Below are positions 1-6,962 of a stretch of 9,130 nucleotides of DNA, one piece after another. The DNA is from an uncultured Clostridia bacterium. GTDB lineage: Bacteria; Bacillota; Clostridia; Christensenellales; UBA1242. Position 1 is the stretch's first letter. Each line of letters opens with the position of its first letter. Under the pieces are notes generated by a model. That model had not been told where the DNA came from and ran no database searches. It saw only the letters and a list, made by a program, of their open reading frames with translations. The position numbers and the translations under genes are program-made. The stretch is taken from contig CAMEUD010000045.1 of the NCBI GenBank assembly GCA_945937975.1, forward strand, positions 1 through 9,130, written 5' to 3'.

Positions 1-630
1 GTAATCTCTAATACATCTACGCATAAGTCTTAAATCAGTGTAATTTAAAAGTAATTTATCGCTAAAGCAAAAATTTGAAAGAACGCAAATATAAATTTTA
101 AACAACTTTTCTTGTGGTTGGTCAAGTAGCATTGGATTCAATGCGTGTAAACCTTCAATTATTATATATGTGTTATCATCACATTCGATTAATGTTTTAT
201 TCAACTCTTTTTTGCCAGTTAAAAAATTGTATTTTGGCATATATGCTTTATTGTTTTCAAATAAGTCATTAATAAATTTATTAAACAATTTTAAGTCTAT
301 TGCAGTAATGTTTTCATAATCATAATTACCATTAGGTAAAAGTGGTGTTTGTTCTCTGTCCAAAAAGAAATCGTCAAGAGAAACGGTTATACACTTTTTG
401 TTTCTTCTCTTTAATTCCTTTTTAAGGAGCAGACTTGTTGTTGTTTTGCCTGAAGATGAAGGACCGGCAAGTAAAAATATTCGCACTGTATGTTTTTTTA
501 GTGCCAAATTTACCATATCTGTTATTTGTTCATGATACATTTCTTCACTCATTTTAACGAGTAAGTCTTTATCATTTTTTGCTAAATTATTTATTTCTTC
601 CAAGTAAAATGCGTTGTCGTTTGTTTCCAT
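1..630 (-). CDS. Uridine kinase / phosphoribulokinase-family nucleoside kinase, 5' part (cut by window edge)
   Basis: This is a P-loop kinase of the uridine kinase/phosphoribulokinase family, which phosphorylates nucleosides (typically uridine or cytidine) in the cytoplasm. 210 codons are visible and the reading frame is still open at the left edge. Seen in the translation: Walker A AGPSSSGKTT at residues 55-64, LDDFFLDRE at 85-93 (the family's substrate and metal-site region), IIEGLHALNP at 157-166 (Walker B-like), and RLMRRCIRDY at 201-210, which matches the family's RRxxRDYxxRG block. The start is firm: ATG at 628-630 has AGGGG six bases upstream, and an in-frame TAG (plus-strand 640-642) lies immediately before it. 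Many clostridial relatives are about 550 residues long, with a TGS/threonyl-tRNA-synthetase-like half before the kinase domain; this protein starts at the kinase half. It is transcribed divergently from murE. The family is clear; the exact substrate is not. Confidence 0.88.
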   Translation of the reverse strand, partial: METNDNAFYLEEINNLAKNDKDLLVKMSEEMYHEQITDMVNLALKKHTVRIFLLAGPSSSGKTTTSLLLKKELKRRNKKCITVSLDDFFLDREQTPLLPNGNYDYENITAIDLKLFNKFINDLFENNKAYMPKYNFLTGKKELNKTLIECDDNTYIIIEGLHALNPMLLDQPQEKLFKIYICVLSNFCFSDKLLLNYTDLRLMRRCIRDY

Positions 631-673
631 AAAATTCCCCTAGTTGTATTTCCCAAGTTTAAAATGGGTTTTT

Positions 674-702
674 AGTATACCAAATTATTGTGCTTTTATC
701 AA
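674..702 (-). promoter_or_regulatory. Sigma70/sigmaA-type promoter for the kinase gene
   Basis: Read on the - strand, TTGATA (702-697) is followed by a 17-base spacer and TATACT (679-674). TGG directly before the -10 gives an extended -10 (TGn) element. The predicted transcript would start near 667, leaving a leader of about 37 bases before the ATG at 630. Both hexamers match consensus at five of six positions with ideal spacing, so this is one of the better promoters in the window. It is a prediction from sequence only. Confidence 0.65.
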
Positions 703-744
703 TATTATTTAATAAATTTTTTAGATAAACAAAAAAGTAATTTT

Positions 745-772
745 TTGACTAATTTTGCTTTTATATTAATAT
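745..772 (+). promoter_or_regulatory. Candidate promoter for the murE-led operon
   Basis: TTGACT (745-750) is separated by 16 bases from TAATAT (767-772), giving a predicted start near 779 and a leader of about 47 bases to the murE ATG. The -35 is good and the -10 matches only four of six positions. The surrounding DNA is so AT-rich that chance matches are common. Another possible pair, TTGTGA (772-777) with TATATA (795-800), would start transcription at the ribosome binding site and looks less likely. Confidence 0.4.
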
Positions 773-825
773 TGTGAATTTGTGTACTAATATATATATA
801 CAAACAAGCAAAGGAAGGTTACAAA

Positions 826-2250
826 ATGAAATTAAAAGAGTTACTAAATAATGTTATAGTAAAAAATGATATATCAACATTTGAAGATTTACAAATAGAA
901 AATATTTCTCTTAATGCACAAAACAAAATGGAAAATGGTTTGTTCTTTTGTTTTTCGGGTAAAAATGATGGATACAAACTCGCAAGTGTGGCAATACAAA
1001 ATGGTGCAAAGGTTATAGTGTGCGAACATAATTTTAATATTGAGAATAAAGTTCACCTTGTTATTGTTAATGATATTCGAGAAACAATAGCAGTAGTTAG
1101 TCAAAATTTCTATAAAACAAAAGATGCAAAGGTAATTGGAATAACTGGAACAAATGGGAAAACAACAACTTCATTTATAATAAAAAACATATTGGAGAAA
1201 GCAGGAAAAAGGGTTGGAGTTATTGGCACTAATGGTATATATTTTCAAAATGAATTTATAGAAGCAACTTTAACAACTCCAGACCCAGTTGATTTGCATC
1301 ATATTTTTTCAATTATGATGCAAGGTAAGGTTGATTATATTATTATGGAAGTTTCTGCTCATGCGATAGAGTTAAAAAAAGTGCTTGGAATAAATTTTGT
1401 ATGTAAGATTTTTACAAATTTAAGTCAAGACCATTTGGATTATTTCAAGACAATGGAACACTATTCAAGTGTGAAGGAAAGTTTTTTTACTAATGATGAT
1501 ATGATGGTAGTAAACATTGATGACTCATTGGGACAAAAGATAGCAAATAAATATGAAACAGCAATAACTTATGGACTTAAAAATCCATGTGATGCATTTT
1601 GTGTTGAAATTAATCAAAATTGTACAAAATATACTATGAATATTTGTGATAATGTAATAGATATTTCATCAAACTTGTATGGACTATTTAATGTATATAA
1701 CACTCTTGCAGGTGCAGTGTGCTGTTATTTTTTGGGAGTAAGCGTTGATAACATAAAAGCTGGAATTGAAAGCATAAAAAAAATAGACGGAAGATTTAAT
1801 GTAATAGAATATAATGAAAGAAAAATTATAATTGATTTTGCACATACTCCTGATGGACTTGAAAATGTGTTAAAAACAGCAAGAAAAATTACTGATGGAA
1901 GACTATATTCACTGTTTGGTTGTGGGGGAAACAGAGATAAAAAGAAACGCAAAATAATGGGAGCAATCAGCAATAAGTATGCAAACTTTACATTTATCAC
2001 ATCGGATAACCCTAGATATGAAAATCCATTGAATATAATAGATGAAATCGCAAAAGGATTTAATGATAAAAGTTTTTATAAAGTTGAAGACAGAAAGAAT
2101 GCAATCAAGATGGCGATTATGTCTTTAAAAGAAGGAGATACTTTACTTATTTGTGGTAAGGGTGCAGAAAATTATATAGACATCAATGGTAAAAAAATAC
2201 CATATAACGATTATGAAGTTGTTAAAAAAGTGTTGGGAGAATTAAAATGA
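826..2250 (+). CDS. murE: UDP-MurNAc-L-Ala-D-Glu:meso-diaminopimelate ligase MurE
   Basis: MurE is a cytoplasmic ATP-dependent amide ligase that adds the third peptide residue to UDP-MurNAc-L-Ala-D-Glu. The 474 residues have normal family length and the three Mur-ligase domains. Seen: ATP loop GTNGKTT at 108-114, TTPD at 150-153, MEVSAHA at 174-180, FTNLSQDHLDY at 196-206, the probable carbamylated lysine K217, DNPR at 394-397 and GKGAE at 444-448. DNPR is the known signature for meso-DAP rather than lysine specificity. Oddities: the N-terminal DSR-type substrate motif is replaced by a sequence around LNAQ (29-32); the Arg equivalent to E. coli R192 is K185; and the usual GKGHE reads GKGAE. 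The start has AAGGAAGG (811-818) seven bases upstream. The stop overlaps the mraY start in an ATGA, suggesting coupled translation. Confidence 0.97.
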   Translation: MKLKELLNNVIVKNDISTFEDLQIENISLNAQNKMENGLFFCFSGKNDGYKLASVAIQNGAKVIVCEHNFNIENKVHLVIVNDIRETIAVVSQNFYKTKDAKVIGITGTNGKTTTSFIIKNILEKAGKRVGVIGTNGIYFQNEFIEATLTTPDPVDLHHIFSIMMQGKVDYIIMEVSAHAIELKKVLGINFVCKIFTNLSQDHLDYFKTMEHYSSVKESFFTNDDMMVVNIDDSLGQKIANKYETAITYGLKNPCDAFCVEINQNCTKYTMNICDNVIDISSNLYGLFNVYNTLAGAVCCYFLGVSVDNIKAGIESIKKIDGRFNVIEYNERKIIIDFAHTPDGLENVLKTARKITDGRLYSLFGCGGNRDKKKRKIMGAISNKYANFTFITSDNPRYENPLNIIDEIAKGFNDKSFYKVEDRKNAIKMAIMSLKEGDTLLICGKGAENYIDINGKKIPYNDYEVVKKVLGELK

Positions 2251-3251
2251 CAATGACTGTTAGATACTTAATTGCATTTTTGATTGCCTTTTTGTTTGGA
2301 ACTATAATTTCTCCATTGATAGTTTTTTTATGCAAAAAGTTAAAAGCCAATCAAACAATATTATTTTATGTAAAAGAACATGAAACAAAAAATGGTACAC
2401 CTACAATGGGTGGTATTATATTTATAACCGTACTACTATGTGTAGGGTTATGTTTATCTTTTACAGACTATTTGCTTTCAATAATAACAATAGCAACAAC
2501 ATTTTTTTATGGGGTACTTGGATTTTTAGATGACTTTTTAAAAATTCATTACAAACAAAATTTAGGCTTAAGAGCATATCAAAAAATTATTGGACAAGTT
2601 GGTATTGCTATTATTCTTGCAATATTTGCATACAAATCAGAACTTGTAGGTTCTCAAGTATTTATTCCATTTACAAAACAGACTATTGACCTTGGAGTTT
2701 GGATAATTCCATTTGTTATTTTTATATATTTGGCAGTTGTAAATTCAGTAAATTTATTAGATGGACTTGATGGCTTGTGTAGTGGTGTTAGTTTTGTTTA
2801 TATATTATCTTTTGCAACAATACTTTTAATTTATGAAACAGAGTTTAGTGCAAAAGGGCTAACAGAATTACAAAACATTGAGCAGTTGTGTTTTATTATG
2901 AGTGGTGGACTATTAGCATACTTTTCGCTAAATTGTTTTCCAGCCAGCATTTTTATGGGGGATACAGGTTCATTAGCATTAGGTGGATTTATCACAACCA
3001 TAGCAATTTTAACAAAACTTGAATTGTATATTCCAATATTGGGAATTGTTTATGTTGTAACAGCACTCAGTGATATAATTCAAGTATTGCATTTTAAACG
3101 AACACGCAAAAGAATTTTCCTTATGGCACCACTGCATCATCATTTTCAAAAAAAAGGTGTGAATGAAAGTAAAATTGTCGCCATATATATAATAACGACT
3201 TTGATAATTTGTTTGTTGACAATATCATTGTTATTGTATATTGGTGAATAA
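2247..3251 (+). CDS. mraY: Phospho-N-acetylmuramoyl-pentapeptide transferase MraY
   Basis: MraY is an integral membrane enzyme that transfers phospho-MurNAc-pentapeptide from UDP to undecaprenyl phosphate, making lipid I. The 334 residues are strongly hydrophobic, consistent with the family's ten membrane segments. Seen: TPTMGG at 51-56, FLDDFLK at 93-99 with the catalytic Asp pair D95/D96, NLLDGLDGL at 169-177, FMGDTGS at 236-242 with D239 equivalent to E. coli D267, and PLHHHF at 295-300. These are the family's active-site loops, so the protein should be functional. Small departures are GVNE (304-307) where GWxE is usual, and TALS where the family more often has ETLS. The ATG lies in the murE stop (ATGA), with GGGAGA at 2235-2240 as ribosome binding site. 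A second in-frame ATG at 2253 is farther from that site. There is no murF between murE and mraY, as in Bacillus subtilis. Confidence 0.98.
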   Translation: MTMTVRYLIAFLIAFLFGTIISPLIVFLCKKLKANQTILFYVKEHETKNGTPTMGGIIFITVLLCVGLCLSFTDYLLSIITIATTFFYGVLGFLDDFLKIHYKQNLGLRAYQKIIGQVGIAIILAIFAYKSELVGSQVFIPFTKQTIDLGVWIIPFVIFIYLAVVNSVNLLDGLDGLCSGVSFVYILSFATILLIYETEFSAKGLTELQNIEQLCFIMSGGLLAYFSLNCFPASIFMGDTGSLALGGFITTIAILTKLELYIPILGIVYVVTALSDIIQVLHFKRTRKRIFLMAPLHHHFQKKGVNESKIVAIYIITTLIICLLTISLLLYIGE

Positions 3252-4566
3252 TTTGGAAATTTTAGCAAAAACATTTTTAGTGTATGGTATACAAACAACA
3301 GGGAAAAGTGCTGTAAACTTTTTGTTTTCAAGGGGAGCAAAAACAGTTTATATCTATGATGATGTGGATTGCGATGAAATACAAGATGCAATAAAACTAG
3401 ATAATTTTGATGATGTAAAAAATCTTAATATTGATTATTGCATTTTAAGTCCAGGTGTTAATGTTTTGGGGAATAAAAATATTGAACTCTTGGAAAAGTT
3501 AGATATACCATATATGAGTGAGTTTTGCTTGGGTCTTACAAAAGCACAGGGAAGAAATGTTTGTATAACTGGAACAAATGGAAAAACCACAACAACAAAC
3601 CTGATATATGACCTTTTAAGAACTCAAAATAATAAAGTGTTTTTGTGTGGTAATAGAGATACACCAATTACCCAAGTAGTAAACAATACAACAAAAAATA
3701 GTATATTAGTTTGTGAAGTTTCAAGTTTTGCACTGGAAAGCATTACAAATGAGTTTAAACCACAAGTTAGTTCAATTTTAAATATTACAGTTGACCATAT
3801 TTCAAGACATAAAACTTTTGAAAATTACAAAAATACAAAATTTAATATAACAATAAATCAAAACAAAAATAATTATTTCATTTGTGAATATAATTTAAAA
3901 GTAAAAACAAATGCACAAATATTAACTTTTTCTTTGTCAAATAACAATGCTGATATTTATTGTAAAAATAATTATATTATTTTTAAAAATAAAAAATTAT
4001 TAAAAATAAATAAAATAAAATTATTAGGTGAAAAAAATTTAGAAAATATAATGTGTGCAACACTTATTTCAAAATTATTTGGAATTAAAAATAGAAATAT
4101 AAGAAAAGTAATTTATTCATTCAAAGCACCAAGTCATAGAATGGAAGAAGTATGTAATATTAATGGAATAAAATTTATTGATGACAGCAAAGCAACAAAC
4201 CCAGATGCAACAATTTGTGCCTTAAAAAGTTTTAAGAAGAATGTTATTTTGCTTTTAGGTGGAAGTGATAAGGGTTATAGTTATGATGAAATTTTTTCTT
4301 ACACTCAAAATGTAAAAAACATAATTACATTTGGGGAAATGAATGACAAAATCTATTTGTGTGCCAAAAAACATAATTTTGATTTTATAGTAAAGTATGA
4401 CAAATTTTTTGATGCAGTAAGTTTTGCAAAAAAAATTTCAAAAAAAGGTGATGTTGTTTTATTATCTCCAGCTTGTGCAAGTTTTGATGAATTTTCATCT
4501 TATAAACAAAGGGGAGATGAATTTAAAAAAATCATAAAGGGCGAAAATGAAAAAACTAAAAATTGA
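3241..4566 (+). CDS. murD: UDP-MurNAc-L-alanine:D-glutamate ligase MurD
   Basis: MurD is a cytoplasmic ATP-dependent ligase that adds D-glutamate to UDP-MurNAc-L-Ala. Residues are numbered from the TTG at 3241. Seen: ATP loop GTNGKTT at 111-117, EVSSFALE at 159-166, NITVDHISRH at 181-190, probable carbamylated lysine K200, LGEKN at 262-266, DSKATN at 315-320, LGGSDKG at 339-345 and LSPACASFDEF at 408-418. The last three are typical of MurD. Oddities: GNRD (137-140) replaces GNIG, and DHISRH replaces DHLDRH. The middle domain is rich in Lys and Asn, with 64 bases free of G or C. The start is uncertain. TTG 3241 and GTG 3244 overlap the end of mraY and have no visible ribosome binding site; TTG 3253 has GGTGA (3243-3247) five bases upstream and may be the true start. 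The longest form is given here. Confidence 0.94.
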   Translation: MVNNLEILAKTFLVYGIQTTGKSAVNFLFSRGAKTVYIYDDVDCDEIQDAIKLDNFDDVKNLNIDYCILSPGVNVLGNKNIELLEKLDIPYMSEFCLGLTKAQGRNVCITGTNGKTTTTNLIYDLLRTQNNKVFLCGNRDTPITQVVNNTTKNSILVCEVSSFALESITNEFKPQVSSILNITVDHISRHKTFENYKNTKFNITINQNKNNYFICEYNLKVKTNAQILTFSLSNNNADIYCKNNYIIFKNKKLLKINKIKLLGEKNLENIMCATLISKLFGIKNRNIRKVIYSFKAPSHRMEEVCNINGIKFIDDSKATNPDATICALKSFKKNVILLLGGSDKGYSYDEIFSYTQNVKNIITFGEMNDKIYLCAKKHNFDFIVKYDKFFDAVSFAKKISKKGDVVLLSPACASFDEFSSYKQRGDEFKKIIKGENEKTKN

Positions 4567-5650
4567 CAAAACGATTATAACTGTTTTTGTTTGTATGATT
4601 GTTTTATGTACTATTGGCTGTGTTATGGTGTATAGTGCTAGTTCTTATTCGGCAGAAAAGAATTTTCATAGTAGTACATATTTTTTAATAAAACAAATCA
4701 TAGGTTCAGTTTTGGGACTTGCTTGCTTTACATTTTTTACTTTTTTTGATTACAAAAAACTAAAAAAATTCAAATGGATATTATTTATAGTTTCAGTCAT
4801 ACTTTTATGCTTGGTGTTTGTACCCAAAATAGGTATTTCAAACTATGGTGCAAGAAGATGGATAAACTTGTTTGGCTTATCATTTCAACCAAGTGAAATT
4901 GCAAAATTTTCGTTGGTGCTTTTTTGTGCTTGCCACTTTTCACAACACAAACAAAATGCAAAAAGTTTTAAAACATTATTACCAGTTTTGTTTGTCGGTG
5001 GTGTGTTTTGTATTCTTGTAATCATAGAGCCAAATATGAGTATTACAATGTGTCTTGGCATAACAATGATTTGTATGATGATTTTTGGTGGATTAAGGTT
5101 AAAATATCTTGCAATGATTTTAATCCCAGCAATTTGTTTAGTCCCTGTTTTAATTATTATTGAACCATACAGACTTCAAAGACTTATGGCATTTATTAAT
5201 CCATGGGCATCTCCACAAGGCGAAGGCTTTCAACTTATTCAATCGCTATATAGTTTGGGTAATGGTGGACTGTTTGGAGTTGGCTTGTTTTCTTCAAGAC
5301 AAAAGTATTTGTATTTACCATTTGCAGAAAGTGATTTTATTTTTTCTATCATTTGTGAAGAATTAGGTTTCTTTGGTGCAACACTTGTTATAGTTGTATT
5401 TGCAATATTAATATTTTCAATAATAAAAATTGCTCAAAATAGTAAAGATGTTTTTGGAAGTTTGCTTACAGCAGGAATTGCTTGTGTTATCGCAACTCAG
5501 GTTGTATTAAATGTTCTTGTTATCTCGGCAAGTATGCCACCAACAGGGCTTCCACTCCCATTTATAAGTGCTGGAAGTACATCACTAATTGTATTTATGA
5601 GTGCACTTGGTATATGTGTTAATGTTCATAAACAAAGTATAAAACAATAA
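4547..5650 (+). CDS. ftsW: SEDS-family septal peptidoglycan polymerase FtsW (SpoVE-like)
   Basis: This is a polytopic membrane protein of the SEDS family (FtsW/RodA/SpoVE), glycosyltransferases that polymerise lipid II together with a class B PBP. Its 367 residues include VMVYSAS near the first membrane segment (26-32), GARRWI at 101-106, QPSE at 114-117, EPNMS at 161-165, QRLMAFINPW at 211-220, ESDFIF at 261-266 and PPTGLPLPFIS at 331-341. D263 corresponds to the Asp required for polymerase activity in characterised family members. The block after PLPFIS reads AGST rather than the common YGGT. The ATG at 4547 lies 20 bases inside murD and is preceded by AAAGGG (4536-4541), so it is probably coupled to murD. 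Position after murD favours FtsW, but B. subtilis has spoVE here, and sequence alone cannot separate the two roles. No partner PBP is in view. Confidence 0.93.
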   Translation: MKKLKIDKTIITVFVCMIVLCTIGCVMVYSASSYSAEKNFHSSTYFLIKQIIGSVLGLACFTFFTFFDYKKLKKFKWILFIVSVILLCLVFVPKIGISNYGARRWINLFGLSFQPSEIAKFSLVLFCACHFSQHKQNAKSFKTLLPVLFVGGVFCILVIIEPNMSITMCLGITMICMMIFGGLRLKYLAMILIPAICLVPVLIIIEPYRLQRLMAFINPWASPQGEGFQLIQSLYSLGNGGLFGVGLFSSRQKYLYLPFAESDFIFSIICEELGFFGATLVIVVFAILIFSIIKIAQNSKDVFGSLLTAGIACVIATQVVLNVLVISASMPPTGLPLPFISAGSTSLIVFMSALGICVNVHKQSIKQ

Positions 5651-5699
5651 TATAACTCACAACAAAACAAATATATTCATACTTTATTTTGGGGGAAGT

Positions 5700-6962
5700 A
5701 TGGAAAAATTTTATATTTGTGGTGGCAAAAAACTTAATGGGGAACTTGAAATTTCGACTTCAAAAAATGCTGTTTTGCCAATACTCGCAGGCTGTATATT
5801 ATGTGATGGGGTGATAACTATACATAAATTTCCAAAGTATGAAGACACAAAAAATATGTTGGAAATATTAGAATACTTGGGGGCAACTTACACATTTATT
5901 GAAGATAGTGTTGTAATTGATTGCACAAATATAAATGGCTCAACAATCCCTATTGAGTTGGCAAACAAAATTCGTTCGTCAATTTTTAGTTTAGGCTCAA
6001 TTCTTTCAAGGCAAAAGAAAGCAAAGGTTGCATATCCGGGTGGTTGTAATATTGGTGCAAGACCAATAGATTTACATATCAAAGGGTTAAAGTGCTTGGG
6101 CGTAAAGATAATTGAAAGACATGGCTATATTTATTGCAATGGCGAAAATATGAAAGCAGGCACAATATCTCTTGATTTTCCATCAGTTGGTGCAACAGAA
6201 AATATTATGCTTGCATCAGTATATTTGAAGGGCAAAACAAAAATTATTAATTGTGCAAAAGAACCTGAAATTGTAGACCTAGCCAACTTTTTAAACAAAA
6301 TGGGTGCAAAAATTTCTGGTGCTGGAACAAGCACAATAATTGTTGAAGGTGTAAAAACTCTTAAAAGTACAGAGTATACTCCAATAGGCGATAGAATAAT
6401 TGCAGGAACATATGTTATTGCAACTTGTATGTGTGGTGGAAAGGTAACATTTCATAATGTAAATACTGAACATATCTATTCTCTTTTAAATAAACTTGAA
6501 AATAGTGCTTGCAAAGTACATAGTTATAGTGATAAAATAAGCATAAGTGCAATAGGTAAACCAAATTGCATTTCAAAGATAGAAACAAGACCTTTTCCAG
6601 GCTTTCCAACAGACCTTCAACCACAGATAATTGCAATGCTTTCAGTTGCAAAAGGAACAAGTATAGTCGTTGAAAATTTGTTTGAATCAAGATTTAGACA
6701 TATTAGCGAATTAAAAAAACTTGGTGCAGACATAATTACAAAAGAAAACACAGCAATAATAAAAGGCGTAAACAAATTATATGGTGCAGAAGTCAATGCG
6801 TTTGATTTGCGTGGTGGTGCAGGTGCAGTGCTTGCTGGACTAATCAGCGAAGGGTATACAACTGTTAATAATATTCATCATATTGACAGGGGTTATTATG
6901 AAATGGAAAAGGATTTACAAAAGTTAGGAGCAGAAATTGAAAGAATCACTACAAAAGAATAA
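5700..6962 (+). CDS. murA: UDP-N-acetylglucosamine 1-carboxyvinyltransferase MurA
   Basis: MurA transfers enolpyruvate from PEP to UDP-GlcNAc in the cytoplasm, the first committed step of peptidoglycan synthesis. The 420 residues have normal length and align almost position for position with E. coli numbering. Seen: K22-N23 in TSKNA, R92 in IRSS, PGGCNIGARP at 113-122 with catalytic C116, EPEIVDLANFLNKMGA at 188-203, PGFPTDLQPQ at 300-309 with D305, DLRGGAG at 369-375 and DRGY at 396-399 with R397. The Cys in the loop predicts ordinary fosfomycin sensitivity of the enzyme; variants with Asp there are resistant. The ATG has GGGGGAAG (5691-5698) very close upstream. Unlike its neighbours it is separated from the preceding gene by 49 bases. 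Many Firmicutes carry two MurA paralogues, and this is the copy linked to division genes. Confidence 0.97.
   Translation: MEKFYICGGKKLNGELEISTSKNAVLPILAGCILCDGVITIHKFPKYEDTKNMLEILEYLGATYTFIEDSVVIDCTNINGSTIPIELANKIRSSIFSLGSILSRQKKAKVAYPGGCNIGARPIDLHIKGLKCLGVKIIERHGYIYCNGENMKAGTISLDFPSVGATENIMLASVYLKGKTKIINCAKEPEIVDLANFLNKMGAKISGAGTSTIIVEGVKTLKSTEYTPIGDRIIAGTYVIATCMCGGKVTFHNVNTEHIYSLLNKLENSACKVHSYSDKISISAIGKPNCISKIETRPFPGFPTDLQPQIIAMLSVAKGTSIVVENLFESRFRHISELKKLGADIITKENTAIIKGVNKLYGAEVNAFDLRGGAGAVLAGLISEGYTTVNNIHHIDRGYYEMEKDLQKLGAEIERITTKE
6924..6930 (+). promoter_or_regulatory. Ribosome binding site that fixes the TTG start of ftsQ/divIB
   Basis: TTAGGAG lies inside the 3' end of murA, six bases upstream of the TTG at 6937-6939. 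It is a strong Shine-Dalgarno match. No ATG or GTG in the same frame lies nearby, and the next plausible in-frame start (TTG 6967-6969) would remove the basic N-terminal tail before the membrane segment. This makes TTG 6937 the best supported start. Confidence 0.75.

Noticed and set aside
652..668. CCCA...TGGG inverted repeat in the kinase leader, considered as an operator or small regulatory hairpin.
   Set aside because: The stem is only four base pairs with a nine-base loop, too little to support a claim.
790..801. A TA dinucleotide run just before the murE ribosome binding site, considered as a promoter -10 or repeat element.
   Set aside because: It is short, is too close to the ribosome binding site to be a good -10, and is ordinary in DNA this AT-rich.
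5651..5656. TATAAC just after ftsW, considered as the -10 of a separate murA promoter.
   Set aside because: No acceptable -35 lies 16-18 bases upstream.
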